Position numbers and translations under genes: made by a program
In this document: positions 48,388 through 59,036 of the stretch, one piece after another
Numbering within the stretch: the first letter of the stretch is position 1
Layout: each line of letters opens with the position of its first letter
The notes under the pieces: generated by a model
Told to the model about the DNA's origin: nothing
Database searches by the model: none
The model's input: only the letters and a program-made list of their open reading frames with translations
Assembly (NCBI GenBank): GCA_007922225.1
Contig: ML679966.1
Coordinates: forward strand, 39,771,943-39,835,942
Length of the DNA: 64,000 nucleotides
Direction of reading: 5' to 3'
Source: Emydura subglobosa
Lineage: Eukaryota > Chordata > Testudines > Chelidae

Positions 48388-48483
48388 GTACTTAAGACAG
48401 ATGGAAAGGACCCTGTCACCAGAAGCTATTGGGATACATTGAGACGTAGCACAAGCCAAGCTCTCTTTTCAGACCTTGCAGAG
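48388..48483 (+). CDS. MICU3: MICU3 internal exon (96 nt), SYWDTLRRSTSQALFSDLAE segment
   Basis: Thirty-two codons, phase 0 at both ends, acceptor ctacag and a non-consensus donor gtataa. The reading starts VLKTDGKDPVTRSYWDTLRR and ends LFSDLAE. This is the segment between the two lobes, well conserved in MICU3. The donor (gtataat) is the weakest in the window. Together with the preceding two exons this makes three frame-neutral exons in a row. Confidence 0.97.
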
Positions 48484-49966
48484 GTATAATAAAACCTCTG
48501 TCTGTTACATGAACAAACTGCCATTTTATTTATTATCTTTTGTACTTTAGTGTTTTCCCTGTTGTTGTGGATCTTATTTTCTTTAGAAAATAGTTCTTTA
48601 AAACCAGTGTTTATGGAAAGTTGTCATATGAAATCAATGTGGTTGTATGCAATGGCATTACTTGAAGTTGTCATTTCTAGTCAGCTAGCATTCTCTTTTG
48701 CAAGAGTTGGAAGATCAAGTCTTATCACTACATCCTTGGTGTTAGGATATTTATCTAAAAACAACTGATTTCTATATAACTCTGAAAATTAGGAACCCTT
48801 TTTCATTTAGGGCTTGATCCATGAGGTGATAACTTTATGAGAGTAGAGGGCACTCAACATCTCTCATGAGTTATCCAAGACTTTGCAGGTTCAGGCCTTT
48901 AACTTGCTTCAAAACATAGGTTAGCCAAGTTTATTTTTACAGCAGGTCATGGTCAGCAATATTATGTATGCCTTTGCTAGAGATTCTTTTTAATGTATTG
49001 GATTGAAACATTATTGTTTCAGGCAGTTAAAACAATTGCATATATTAATCTCAGTTTTTATCTTTAGATATTGCACGGTCTTATGAAAGACTAGCAATAT
49101 CTCTATGCCATCAAAAATGAATGCATGCTGGTTTCTAAATTATAATAAAAATAAAAAGCTTATTTTATTATCTATTCATTCAAAAAATTGAATAAACAGA
49201 ATGTGTATATTTCTTTATATTGATAATTTTAAAAAGAGTCTAAAGACCAGATCATCCAAACTGGCATTTCTGAGCCCAGCTACAGTGTGAAGTTGGTCGC
49301 TGTATGTTGGGCCAGGCTGGTCATGGACCCAAGGATTGGCCACCTGTAGCAGCTCCCCAGCTCTCTATCTCAACCCATGCAAATTACAACAGAGACAGTA
49401 ATGAGGGAAGCATAGGAGCTGCTTTACCAGTCTTATGCCACCTGAGGATTCTCCCACACTGAGGGTATCTCTAGGCAGCTGGGTGAGCTTGAAATATTGC
49501 AAAGCTGGCAGAACTGGGACTAGACAGTCTTTACACCTGTGGTACTTACATGAGCAAAATTAACACTTAGCTGTACACTATTTTAAGACTAGTATTCTTT
49601 AGAAGCCTTTTTATTGTGAACCCGTCAAGTGAGGCAATTAGGCACATCATTAGAGGTGCATTACACTGACAAATGTAGACTACAGTAATTAAAACATATT
49701 AGCATCTGTTTTCAGCAATCTTTTAATTCTTCCATGAACATTTGCATAAACCCTCTCAGCTAACATGCAAATCTGCAAATCACTGTTCATTGACTTCAGG
49801 AATACAAATCAAATGTCCTTGGTTAGCTCCTTAGAGTGTTTTCCACTACTCATTGGAATCACATTTGTCTTTCTTGGTTTAAGCTCAGGCATTATTAACA
49901 ACTGGATGATACCATGGACTTTTGTGCTGAAAAAGTGACAAAGTTAGGTGACATTGGAATCTATGC

Positions 49967-50211
49967 CAGGGGTGGCCAAACTGTGGCTTGAGAGCCACAT
50001 GTGGCTCTTTTACAGTTAAAATGCGGCTCGCAGATTCCCTCACCAGACTAGGGTGGAGAGTTTGGGCCTTCAGCCTTGTGGTGGGGCTAGAGGCTTCTGC
50101 CCCATGGGGCATGCCTGCTGGGGCTTCAGCCCTAAAGGGAGGGTGGTCTCGGGGCTTCTGTCCCATGGGAGGTACCTGCAGCTCAGAGAGTTGGTAATTT
50201 AGCTACCCCTG
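49967..50211. mobile_element. Non-autonomous hAT element with 8-bp target duplication
   Basis: It starts caggggtggccaaactgtgg and ends agctacccctg, short hAT-type terminal inverted repeats. It is flanked by perfect 8-bp duplications atctatgc (49959-49966 and 50212-50219). 245 bp, with no transposase coding capacity. Confidence 0.9.
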
Positions 50212-50629
50212 ATCTATGCTGTCTCACAGCCCCTACAAGTGTTACCATGTAGACTGAAAAGGAGAGGAGATAAGATTTGTTCTTGTCAGACTCCATATAA
50301 GAGGTCTTTTCAGGAAGAGGAAAAGTTGCCCATCCTGACTCTCTGGTATCTTTCTGACAGGAATGAGTGAAGTTATGTAGTCCTACAGCCCACTCCTTAT
50401 AGGTCAGTGGAGTTGAACGCTGCTGAGCTCAGTTTGTCGATTCATTCAGAATGGATATTGGAAATTACTGGAGTTGCTAGAGCATTTGAAAAATATAGGA
50501 CTCTGGAGAGGTGTCTCTGTCAATGCAGAATATAATGCAAATCATTTGTACTCACTATGGCAGACTTCCTTTGACGTCTGTGATTTTGGATCAGGCCATC
50601 CTGCCTTTCATTCAAGGATTTGAAAACTC

Positions 50630-50770
50630 TTTACAAAGATGAATAAATATACTTATCCCCATTTTAAGGATGGAGAGATTGAGGCACAGAGGACTAAAAA
50701 GATTTTGTGCAGTTTGGTGCAAAATTCATTGAAGAGCTGCATTTCCTATTTCCCAATTATATGACTGAAG
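50630..50770 (-). mobile_element. MIR SINE fragment, antisense
   Basis: The plus strand has tatccccattttaaggatgg and agattgaggcacagagga, the complement of the MIR cctcagtttcc...tctgtaaaatgggga core. Edges are approximate. Confidence 0.65.
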
Positions 50771-51982
50771 CATTAGTCCATGTTATCTGCCTTTATTCTT
50801 ACTTACATTAGGTATCTTAGAACTAGTGTAAAATATCTCTTAACAAAGACAGATAAGCTAATCTTTCATTCTCATTGAAAAGATTTTAAATAAATTAGAT
50901 CAAAATAGAGTTTGATATCTTATTACATGAAAATAAATTGTGTTCTTTTGTTGCTTTGTTTCCTGTTATAAAACAGAATTCATTTTACTTTGAACCATAG
51001 AATCAAAGGGATAAAGCCATTATTTTAGGCTCACTTCTTATGAGACTTAAGTTATATAATGCTATTAAGACAGAAGGGATATTGATATAGTTTTTAGTGA
51101 CTAGGGTCTCTGTGTAAAAGCATATTGGGTTTTTTGTTTTGGTTTGTTTTGTTTTTTTTCATTCAGTGAGACTGACCAAGTAGAAATGGTGGAAAGACTT
51201 CTAGTTTGTTTTTAGTTTGGGTTTTTTTGGTTTTTTTTAACTAGTATGCTGGTTCTTACAGTTCTTTAGATACGGATGAATGCAACCTGAATATAACAAG
51301 GTTATTAAAAGTTTTTACAGGATGAAAGGCTGTAACTTAAGGTCTGATATCTGTTCTGTGTGCTTGAGGGAAATTGCTTGAATATACTTAGAAGGTTAAT
51401 TGTTTAAAAGATTTAAAAAAATCTCTCTATTTCAGTGCATTATGCCCTGTAGTGGAGGACAACAGAGTATTAAAGAACAAAAACTCAGTGATTGTTGTTC
51501 TCCAGTTAATCAGTTCATTTCAGGAGTACAGCTATCTTAATTTAAGCATATAAAATATCTTTCTACAGGTCTATATTATGTCATCATATTTCTCCCTGGA
51601 GAAGAATACAGTAATAAAGAGGATGATAGTTAGAGTTTATGAAATATAAACTTGAAAATCCTAAACAGATTTTACTAAACCACTAAAGGTCTCTCTCCTA
51701 TTCCTTTAGTTCTTGGACAATGAAAGGAAAGGGTTTTTTGTTGTTGCTACTTGGTCTTTTTTTGTTCCTTATCTTCTCTTTAGTTACTAAGAAGTACTAC
51801 TAGTCCTATGAAACATTAATTTTCCCAATAAAATAGGTAAATTTTGAAAACATTCAAACATGAATACAATATGTCATGAAGGATTTGAACAATGTAGATA
51901 TTAAATCATTTTATCAATACACCATGCAGCTCAGGAAATAGATCTTAATGTTGTTTTGCTTTTGCAGTTCATCTCTTCATAA

Positions 51983-52064
51983 TGAAGCAAGCTCCTGCCC
52001 GGTCCGGTCATTGCGGCCCTTCCTCGGGCCCAGGCTTGGAGGAAGGCCACTGCACCTTCCTACA
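51983..52064 (-). repeat. 3' LTR of Gypsy element B, collapsed to 82 bp
   Basis: On the minus strand it starts TGTAGGAAGGTGCAGTGGCC right after the polypurine tract and ends GGAGCTTGCTTCA. Its first part matches the start of the 5' LTR (57465), and its last part (GACCGGGCAGGAGC) matches the end of the 5' LTR (56341-56370). The roughly 1 kb between is missing. Confidence 0.75.
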
Positions 52065-52078
52065 CCCCGCCCCCTCCT
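52065..52078 (-). promoter_or_regulatory. Polypurine tract of element B
   Basis: On the minus strand AGGAGGGGGCGGGG stands immediately before the LTR start TGTAGG. This is the plus-strand primer position in LTR retrotransposons. Confidence 0.75.
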
Positions 52079-53240
52079 GTCAAGTCCAGCCCCTGGTCTC
52101 TGGGGCTGGCCGGCTCCGGTGGGTCCATCTGGGATAAGGCATCTGCGTTAGCATGGTTCCACCCTGCGCAGTGTTCAACGGTAAAGGCGAACGGCTGCAG
52201 GGTGAGGTACTACCGCATCACCCAGGTGCTGGTATCTTTCATACGTTGGAGCCAGTGAAGGGGGGCGTGGTCCATGACCATGGTGAAGGAGCTTCCCAGC
52301 AGGTAGTATCATAGCGCTTCCAGGGCCCACTTCACGGCTAGCACCTCCTTTTCCACTGTTGCGTAACGCTCCTCACGGGGAAATAGCTGGCAGCTTAGGT
52401 AGAGGATGGGGTGTTCTTCCCCGCCGAATGCCTGTGTCAGTACGGCCCCCAGCCCAACGTCCGAGGCATCAGTTTGTACTATGAAGGGTCGATTAAAGTC
52501 CAGGCTGTGGAGAACGGGCTCGTGACACAAGGCCTCTTTGAGCACTACGAAGGCTCGGTCTCGCTCTGGGGTCCACTGGACGCAGAGCGGTTGGTCCTTC
52601 CGCAAGGTGTCAGTAAGGGGTGCTGCGAGTGTGGCGAAGCTTGGCACGAATCATCGGTAGTACCCGGCCAACCCTAGAAACTGTCTGACCTGTTTCTTGG
52701 TGGTCGGTCCAGTGTATTCTCGCAGAGCTTGCACCTTGCTAATTAGGGGTCGCAGGGTCCCTTGGCCCAGTGTATAGCTCAGGTATGTCACCTCTTGTCA
52801 CCCGATGCGGCACTTCCGTGGGTTGGCAGTCAAGCCTGCATCGCAGAGGGTCCTCAGCACAGCGGCCACTTGGTTGAGGTGGTTGCCCCAGTCTTGACTA
52901 TAGACGACGTCGTCCAAATAGTCGGCGACGTAGTTTGTGGGGGGCCAGAAGCTGATCCATCAGCCTCTGGAAGGTTGCAGGGGCCCTGTGTAGTCCAAAG
53001 GGCATGCGAATGAAATGATACAGGCCGCTAGGTGTTGCGAAGGCCATTTTCTCATGAGAGCGGGCTGCCAGGGGAATCTGCCAATACCCCTTTGTCAGGT
53101 CGAGAGTGGAGAAGTACTGGGCCTCCCTGAGCCAGTCTAGTAGCTCATCTATGCGAGGCATAGGGTAGGCGTCGAACTTAGAAATCTCATTGACCCATCA
53201 AAAATCGATACAAAAGCGCCGGGATCCGTCGGGCTTGGGC
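52079..53240 (-). pseudogene. Element B: reverse transcriptase and RNase H
   Basis: Minus strand. RT block 53161-52930 begins MPRIDELLDWLREAQYFSTL, with catalytic LDLTKGYWQIPL and FATPSGLYHFIRMPFGLHRA. A frameshift near 52930 puts the YLDDVVYS box (about 52921-52898) in another frame; its two aspartates are kept. RNase H at 52647-52309 shows IVQTDASDVGLGAVLTQAF and ATVEKEVLAVKWALEAL. Frames then degrade to an ALSQMDPPEP-like end before the polypurine tract. It is the best-preserved part of the element, but RT is broken by the frame change. RT lies downstream of integrase here. Confidence 0.85.
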
Positions 53241-53559
53241 ACTAGTACCACCGGACTCCGCCACTCACGCAACATGGCCTGTACCTCCTCCTGTAGCGCC
53301 GCTTGGAGGTTGTGGGGAGGTGAGCGGGCCCCTGTCTGCACGATCTCACTGGGTTGAGTCTCTATGACATGGTACACTTGGTTGGTCTTTCCGGGAGTGG
53401 CGGTGAAGGTGATGGCGAAGGTCTCAACCAGGTGCCTAGCCTGTTGGAGCTGGGCCCACTCAGGGTGTCCCTAATTTGGGGTTCTCCTGGTTCCTCCTGC
53501 TCGGGTATCAGTGGGCCCAGCTCTGGGTCTGGGGGCTGCAGGTTGATCAAGACTCCCTC

Positions 53560-54720
53560 TTGTTCCCGCCAGGGTTTTAACAGGTTCACATGGTATACCT
53601 GCTTCCTTTTTCGCCGGTTGGGTTGGCGGACCTCATAATTCACGGGGCCCACGGCCCGGTGGATCTCATAGGGTCCCTGCCATCAGGCGAGCAGCTTGGA
53701 CTCCACAGAGGGCAGCAGCACCAGGACCTGATCCCCAGGCTCAAAAGATCGGGTTTGGGCTCCCTGGTTGTAGGATTACGCCAGTCTCTGCTGGGCGGCT
53801 TGAAGGTTTTCCTGGGCCAACGCTCCAGCTTGACGGAGGTTCTCCTGCAGGGTGAGCACATACTGGAGCATCCCTTGCGATGGTGATGGGGCCTGCTCCC
53901 ACTGTTCTCTCATTAAGTCTAGGATCCCCCGGGATTGACGGCCATAATAGTTTGAATGGGGAAAACTGTGTGGAAGCCTGCGGGACTTCTCGGATGGCGA
54001 GGAATAAGGGTGGGATTAGTTGGTCCCACCACCGCAGGTCCTGTGGCGGAACTTTCACAGCATATGTTTTAGCATGCGGTTGAATTGCTTGACCAGGCTG
54101 TCGGTTTGGGGATGATAGACGGAGGTCCGGAGTTTCCAGATTCCGAGGATGGCGCACACCTCCCATAGCAATCGGGAGGTGAAGTTGGTCTCCTGGTTGG
54201 TTAGTAGCTCCCAGGGAGCCCGACTCAGGTGAACACCTTGACGAGTTCGCTGGCCACCGTCCGGACGGTGGCATTCCTCAGGGGGATGGCCTCTGGGAAG
54301 CGGGTGGCGTAGTTGACTAGGACCAGGAGGTAGTAGAACCCGGCCATGCTCTTTTCTAATGGCCCCACCAGGTCTATGGCCACCCATTCGAAGGGCATCC
54401 TGATCCCGGGGATGAAGACAAGGGGTACCTGCGGGACTCCTGCCGGCGCCACTCGCTGGCATTCGGGGCAGGAGGCGCAGTAGTCCCGGACCTCCCGGTG
54501 TATGCCCGTCCAGTAAAATCAGGAGAGGACTCGGGCTAGGGTCTTGTCCCCGCCTAAGTGGCCGGCCGCCAGGACATCATGGGCCAACCGTAGGACGGCC
54601 TTATGGTGGGGTCGAGGTACCACCAGTGGGCGTGGGGTTGCTGAGTTTGCGGGTTTCTCTCCAGGCGGTACAGCCGCTTCTGCTGCAACTCGAATTGAGG
54701 CCACTGGGCGGCTCGTTGGG
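53560..54720 (-). pseudogene. Element B: integrase with GPY/F-type tail
   Basis: Minus strand. The zinc-binding region HHKAVLRLAHDVLAAGHLGG is at about 54610-54550. The catalytic core runs from 54452 (FEWVAIDLVGPLEKS, ATRFPEAIPLRNATV) and continues in another frame to 54055. The second catalytic aspartate position reads LTNQETNF (Asn), and the glutamate position reads YHPQTDSLVKQFN (Lys), so two of three DDE residues appear lost. The first Asp (AIDLVG) is kept. A GPVNYEVRQPNRRKRKQVYH tail (53652-53593), with VNLLKPW, corresponds to a GPY/F module. It lies upstream of RT, the unusual order seen in Gmr1-like elements. Confidence 0.85.
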
Positions 54721-54799
54721 GGTTGATTGGTGTCCCGTCTACCGCAGCCAGCTGTTCATAAGCCCGGCTGAAGGTGGGGTCCTCCCTCTGGTCATGGCA

Positions 54800-56238
54800 G
54801 AAGTCGGCCATGGGGTCGCCCGAGGGTGGCGGGTCTCCATCAGTGGGGGCCATCCTGCCTCCTGGTTCCTCGGTCTCTGGATCCGGCTTAGCGGTGGGGT
54901 CTGGCTGGCCCTGCCCTCCGGTGGGTCTGGTGCCTCGGGGGGTTCTTCTTTGGGAGCCCTGGCATTTGGGTCCTCGGTGGTACCCACCCGTTGAAGGACC
55001 CCCGCAAAGTCGGGCCAGTCCCGAACAAGGATCACCGGGTAGCGTGGACAAGGCACCAGCCCTACAGATAGGACATGGGTCTGTGGTCCGATGGTTAGCA
55101 GGACCGGCATGGTCGGATAATACTGCAGGCCCCCATGAATGCAACGCAGCCCAATCTTGCCCAGCGGTTTCCATCCTTGGAGACCAGGCCCCGCAGGATC
55201 AGGGTCTGTCCACACCCACAGTCGATGAGGCCCACCGTGATAGTGGTCTTCGGGCCAGAGGGGCCCTGGGCCCGACCTTCTCCGGCGTACACCATTCCGT
55301 AGGTGCAGCTCAGGGTTGGGCACTGCCAGCGTAGGTGTCCCCGTTGGCCGAAGGCAAAGCAGGGGCCCGGGTCCCCGAGTCCCTGGGGCGGTCGGTTCAG
55401 GAGTTGGCTGTGGCTGGGCTCCAGGCTCTTGGAAGGTCGGGGGCTCGGCCCGGACAGGGGTTTCCCGGCCCTGGCCGGTCCGGCCCAGCCGGGGCCCAGG
55501 GTCATGGGCCTGATGGGTCTCTCGGCGGCCAGAAAGTCCTCCATCAAGCGAACCACCCCCGTCAGAGTGGTGAGGCGGTGTCTGGTCACCCAGGTTCTCC
55601 CCAGGGTCAGCAGGATGTGTAAAAATTGTTCCAGGACCACTTGTTCTGCCACAGCGGGAGCCATGTTCTGCTTTGGTTGGAGCCAGTGCCAGTCAGCATC
55701 CCGGAGCTCCTGGGCCATGGCCCGGGGGGGAATGTCTTTTCCCAGAATTGCTGTCGGTAGGCCTCAGGGCTAATGTCCAAAGCGTCCATCATCACGGCTT
55801 TCACCATCGCATAGTCCTGAGCCTCTTCATTGCCCAGGGCCCGATAGGCCACCTGGGAAGCCCCCGTCAAGTAGGGGGCCAGGAAGTTGCCCACTGGGCC
55901 GGGTCCCAATCCACGGCTGTGGCCACCCGCTCAAACGTCACCAAAAACGCTTCAGAGTCGTCTGTGGGTCCCATCTTAGTGAAGTGTGGCTGGAGCCAGG
56001 TGACGGGCGGGTCTTGGCATGCAGTCTCTTCCGGCCCGGGACTTGCCAGCCCTGTACGGCCAACCAGCTGCTGCATGAGCTGCCACTGAAGCTCCTGTTG
56101 CTGGGCCCCCATGTCCCATAACAGTTGCTGCTGCTGTGTGCCAAGTGTCTGCAGGAGCTGCTGTTGCTGCTGCAGTTGAGCCATTTGCTGCTGCTGCTGT
56201 GCTTTGGTCCACCACTTAATAAGCTTGTCGGTGTCCAT
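54800..56238 (-). pseudogene. Element B: gag, zinc knuckle and protease
   Basis: Minus strand. An ATG at 56238-56236 starts MDTDKLIKWWTKAQQQQQ, a glutamine-rich gag N-terminus like that of element A (CAG/CTG-rich DNA at 56090-56210). Gag continues through about 55500 with frame changes. A zinc-knuckle relic at 55375-55330 reads CFAFGQRGHLRWQCP; its second cysteine is phenylalanine. A protease-like segment near 55240-55190 reads VGLIDCGCGQTLI, where an aspartic protease would have D-(S/T)-G. Linker sequence up to the integrase is poorly conserved. This GC-rich DNA is open in several frames on both strands, which are not genes. Confidence 0.75.
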
Positions 56239-56320
56239 TGTTGGTTCGGTCGACGCCCAAACTCCTAGGGAGCCTAAACACCGGCAGCCCCCCTCGGCGT
56301 CGGTGGGAGGAAGGGGGGGT

Positions 56321-56338
56321 TGCCTGAATTCTCCACCA
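56321..56338 (-). promoter_or_regulatory. Candidate primer-binding site of element B
   Basis: On the minus strand TGGTGGAGAATTCAGGCA lies two bases after the LTR end TACA. Its first eleven bases are identical to those of the element A site. Confidence 0.65.
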
Positions 56339-56340
56339 CA

Positions 56341-57465
56341 TGTAAGATGGGCTCCTGCCCGGTCTGGTTGTTGCAGCCCTTCCTCAGGCCCAGGCTCGGA
56401 GGAAGGCCACTGCATCTTCCAAAAAGAGGAATGTTAGCATCTGTGGGAGTTGTAGTCTGGACCCTCAGGCAGGGCGGACTGCCAAGTAGTCTATCGCCCT
56501 GGCCCTCAGGTAGGTGGGCAAGCAGGCAATCTATTGCCCTGGCCCTTGGCAGGGCGGGCAAGAAAGCAGTGTATTGCCCTGGCCCTTGGCAGGGCAGGCA
56601 AACAAGCAGTCTACTGCCCGGTCCTTAGGCAGGGCGGGCAAGCATTCAGTGTCCTCTGGTCAGTATAGCAGGGTACGGTAATCACTCCCTGGGTGGCGAG
56701 GACAAGGGGGGGAGGGGAGGAGGACGCAGGCCCACCCGACTCCACTGCGTCCCAGCCCAAGGCCCTAGCAGTGGCAAAGGCATTGCCACTGAGTCGGCAG
56801 GGCTCCCGCCACAACATGCCGACGGGGTCTTGCCCCTGTCTTAGCCACGAATATGGCTGTCCCTGGGCCACTTCCTCCCCCTATCCCCAGGTACCTGTGT
56901 CAGCCGGATCCTTGGTGTCATTGGGGTACACGGCCTGCGGTAGGCTCGCCAGTCCCTCTTTATCCACCAGCGGCAAGGCGGGGAGCTCCTCAGCAGAGGG
57001 CAGCTCCTCTAGGTCGCAGGGTTCCTGGGGTTCCTCGACGGAGGGCAATTCTTCCAGGTCACAGGGCTCTGGGATGTCAGTGTCAGGCAGCTCCTCCAGG
57101 TCAGGACTGGCCTCTGAGGGTATCCCCCAACCCTCAGGCTCGGGGCTCGGCCCAGTCGCTGGGGTCTTGTCCAGTCCTTGGGGCCCAGTGGCCTAGGCCA
57201 GTCTAGGGGGCCCGGAGGCCCTATCCAACCCTTAGGGCTTGGTCGCTTGGGCCTTTCCCGAGGTCTATGCTCCGGGAGGCAACCGCTTGGGGCAGTGGCC
57301 CGTCTGGGTTCCCCACTGAGCTGCGGGGCCTGCTGTTGCCGGATTGGCTGGCCAGCGGAACCTATTGCTAGCCAGCTCCACAGCCAGCCCTTTCACTGTC
57401 TGCTCTGGTCGTTGCGGCCCTTCCTCGGACCCAGGCTTGGAGGAAAGCCACTGCACCTTTCTACA
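56341..57465 (-). repeat. 5' LTR of element B (about 1.1 kb)
   Basis: On the minus strand it starts TGTAGAAAGGTGCAGTGGCT at 57465 and ends CATCTTACA at 56341, directly before the PBS. The first and last about 65 bp are direct copies of each other (both contain GCAGTGG, CTTCCTCC, AGCCTGGG, GAGGAAGGGC and GCAAC). The interior is very GC-rich and includes a 40-bp tandem array and a looser array of ggcagctcctc-type units near 56995-57105. No coding region is recognised. Confidence 0.75.
56455..56650. repeat. 40-bp tandem array inside the element B LTR
   Basis: Four full units with exactly 40-bp period begin at 56491, 56531, 56571 and 56611, preceded by a partial unit. The core is ctattgccctggcccttggc followed by agggcgggcaagcaagcagt. 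The units are close but not identical. Confidence 0.9.
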
Positions 57466-58000
57466 TTCGATAACACTGACTCAGGTTATCCTTAAAATGT
57501 TTCGTTTTAGGGCCGGGTTTTAGCTTCAGTAGAGCTATGCCAGTTTATGCCAGCTGAGTTTCAACTCTTAATCTTTTCACTGCTGCAAATGTTTTAATAA
57601 ACCAAATCTGAAATACTTCTGAATTTCACATCTTTGCCATCCTTTGCTAAATATTTTTTTCTTTCACTGATAAATCCATTCAGACTAGGCCCTATATTCA
57701 TAATTAACAATATTTTAATCCCTAGATCTTTACTTTCTCTGGTTGTTTCCAAATCAGTGTACGTGTTTTATGTAAGAAAAACAGCTGTGTCTCTTTCCTT
57801 GCTGATATCTCTCAAGTCTTTGTTTCTGCATACTTAGGACTTCTTAAATAATAGCTCCATTGATGATCATCATATCCAACATCCTCTCTTCTCATTCCCT
57901 CAGATAGGTTAGGGAGCACCCCTTATGTTTCAATGTAATACTTGTTGCCGTGATAACTTTTTAAAAAATGTAGTCCAGTGAGTATTTAAACTTTTTCTAA

Positions 58001-58295
58001 GGCTGTGTTTATACTGACGGCGGCAAATTTGCCACTGCAAGATCAATCTTTCTGGATCGATTGAGCGGTCAGTTTAGACCCGCTCAATCAATTAGGAAGT
58101 TGACTGAGTAAATCCACCCCCTCAAGAAGCGTAGCGCTGTGTCAACGGGAACACTGTTCCCGTCAGTGCAGCGCAATGTGAACAGCGCGCAGAAGGGAAG
58201 CAGAGCAGTCGACGTGAGTTACGCAAACTACTTTGCGTAGTTTGCGTAATTCCCGTCAACTGCTGCCGAATCGTGAGGTAAGTGTAAACCAGCCC
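58001..58295. mobile_element. PIF/Harbinger-type MITE with TAA target duplication
   Basis: It starts ggctgtgtttatactgacgg and ends gtgtaaaccagccc, inverted repeats flanked by taa on both sides (57998-58000 and 58296-58298). The interior has palindromes: gatcaatctttctggatcgat, ggaacactgttcccgt, and ttacgcaaactac paired with gtagtttgcgtaa. 295 bp, non-coding. Confidence 0.8.
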
Positions 58296-58933
58296 TAAAT
58301 AAATAGCCATTGTGAAATAGCATATTCACTTGCTTCATTTCATTTTTCTGATTTATACAGAAAATCTGACCATTTTCCTAATCTCCATGCCTTGGTTTAT
58401 TTCAACAGATTGGTCAGAATCTGCCTCTATAGCTTTTATTTATATGCATTTTATAAAAATTAAAGGAGTATGTGGTATTTGTCTTTGTTTCAATTTATCA
58501 AGGCATTTATGTGCATTTCAAAGTAAGATTCTTTTTACACATATTCACCTTTGCTGTTTCTAAGCATAGTGCTATTTATTGTTTTACACTTTCAAAATCT
58601 TATTCAGACATTTGGTCCAGTGCTGCTGCCAAAGAAGTCAATAGCAAAATTTTCACAAATTACTACTCTGAACATCCTTTGTTGGGGAGGTGTTATTTCT
58701 GAGAAAAGGTATCTTTTGGGGACACTTGTTTCAGGAAAAAGGGAATTTATTTATTTGAAGATTTTCATGAAGTCCTGTTATCAAGTCCAATAACTTGGGA
58801 TAGAACTAAAGCAAAACACACTCAAAGTGTGTGTCCTGATTGCTTCATTTGAGGGTTCTTTCCAAATTTCTTATAAATCAATTAACTTCTTCATTAATCA
58901 GAGAGTGACCAGGATTTCAAAAAGTTCTCTTAG

Positions 58934-59036
58934 ACCCTGATCCTGAAAGTTGTGTTCTGCAGGCAGACCTCATGCAGAGTCCTAGTGATTTCAAAGGAGA
59001 CATTGCACATGTGGAATACATTGAAGGATCAGGGCC
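58934..59036. mobile_element. Palindromic MITE-like repeat
   Basis: gaccctgatcctgaaagttg at the left pairs imperfectly with ttgaaggatcagggcctc at the right. About 103 bp. Its outer ends are like those of 6872-6986. Confidence 0.5.

Noticed and set aside
54055..55900. Long overlapping open frames on both strands (up to about 200 codons)
   Set aside because: They arise from GC-rich, stop-poor DNA of a dead retrotransposon. Only the minus-strand frames with integrase or gag motifs are meaningful.
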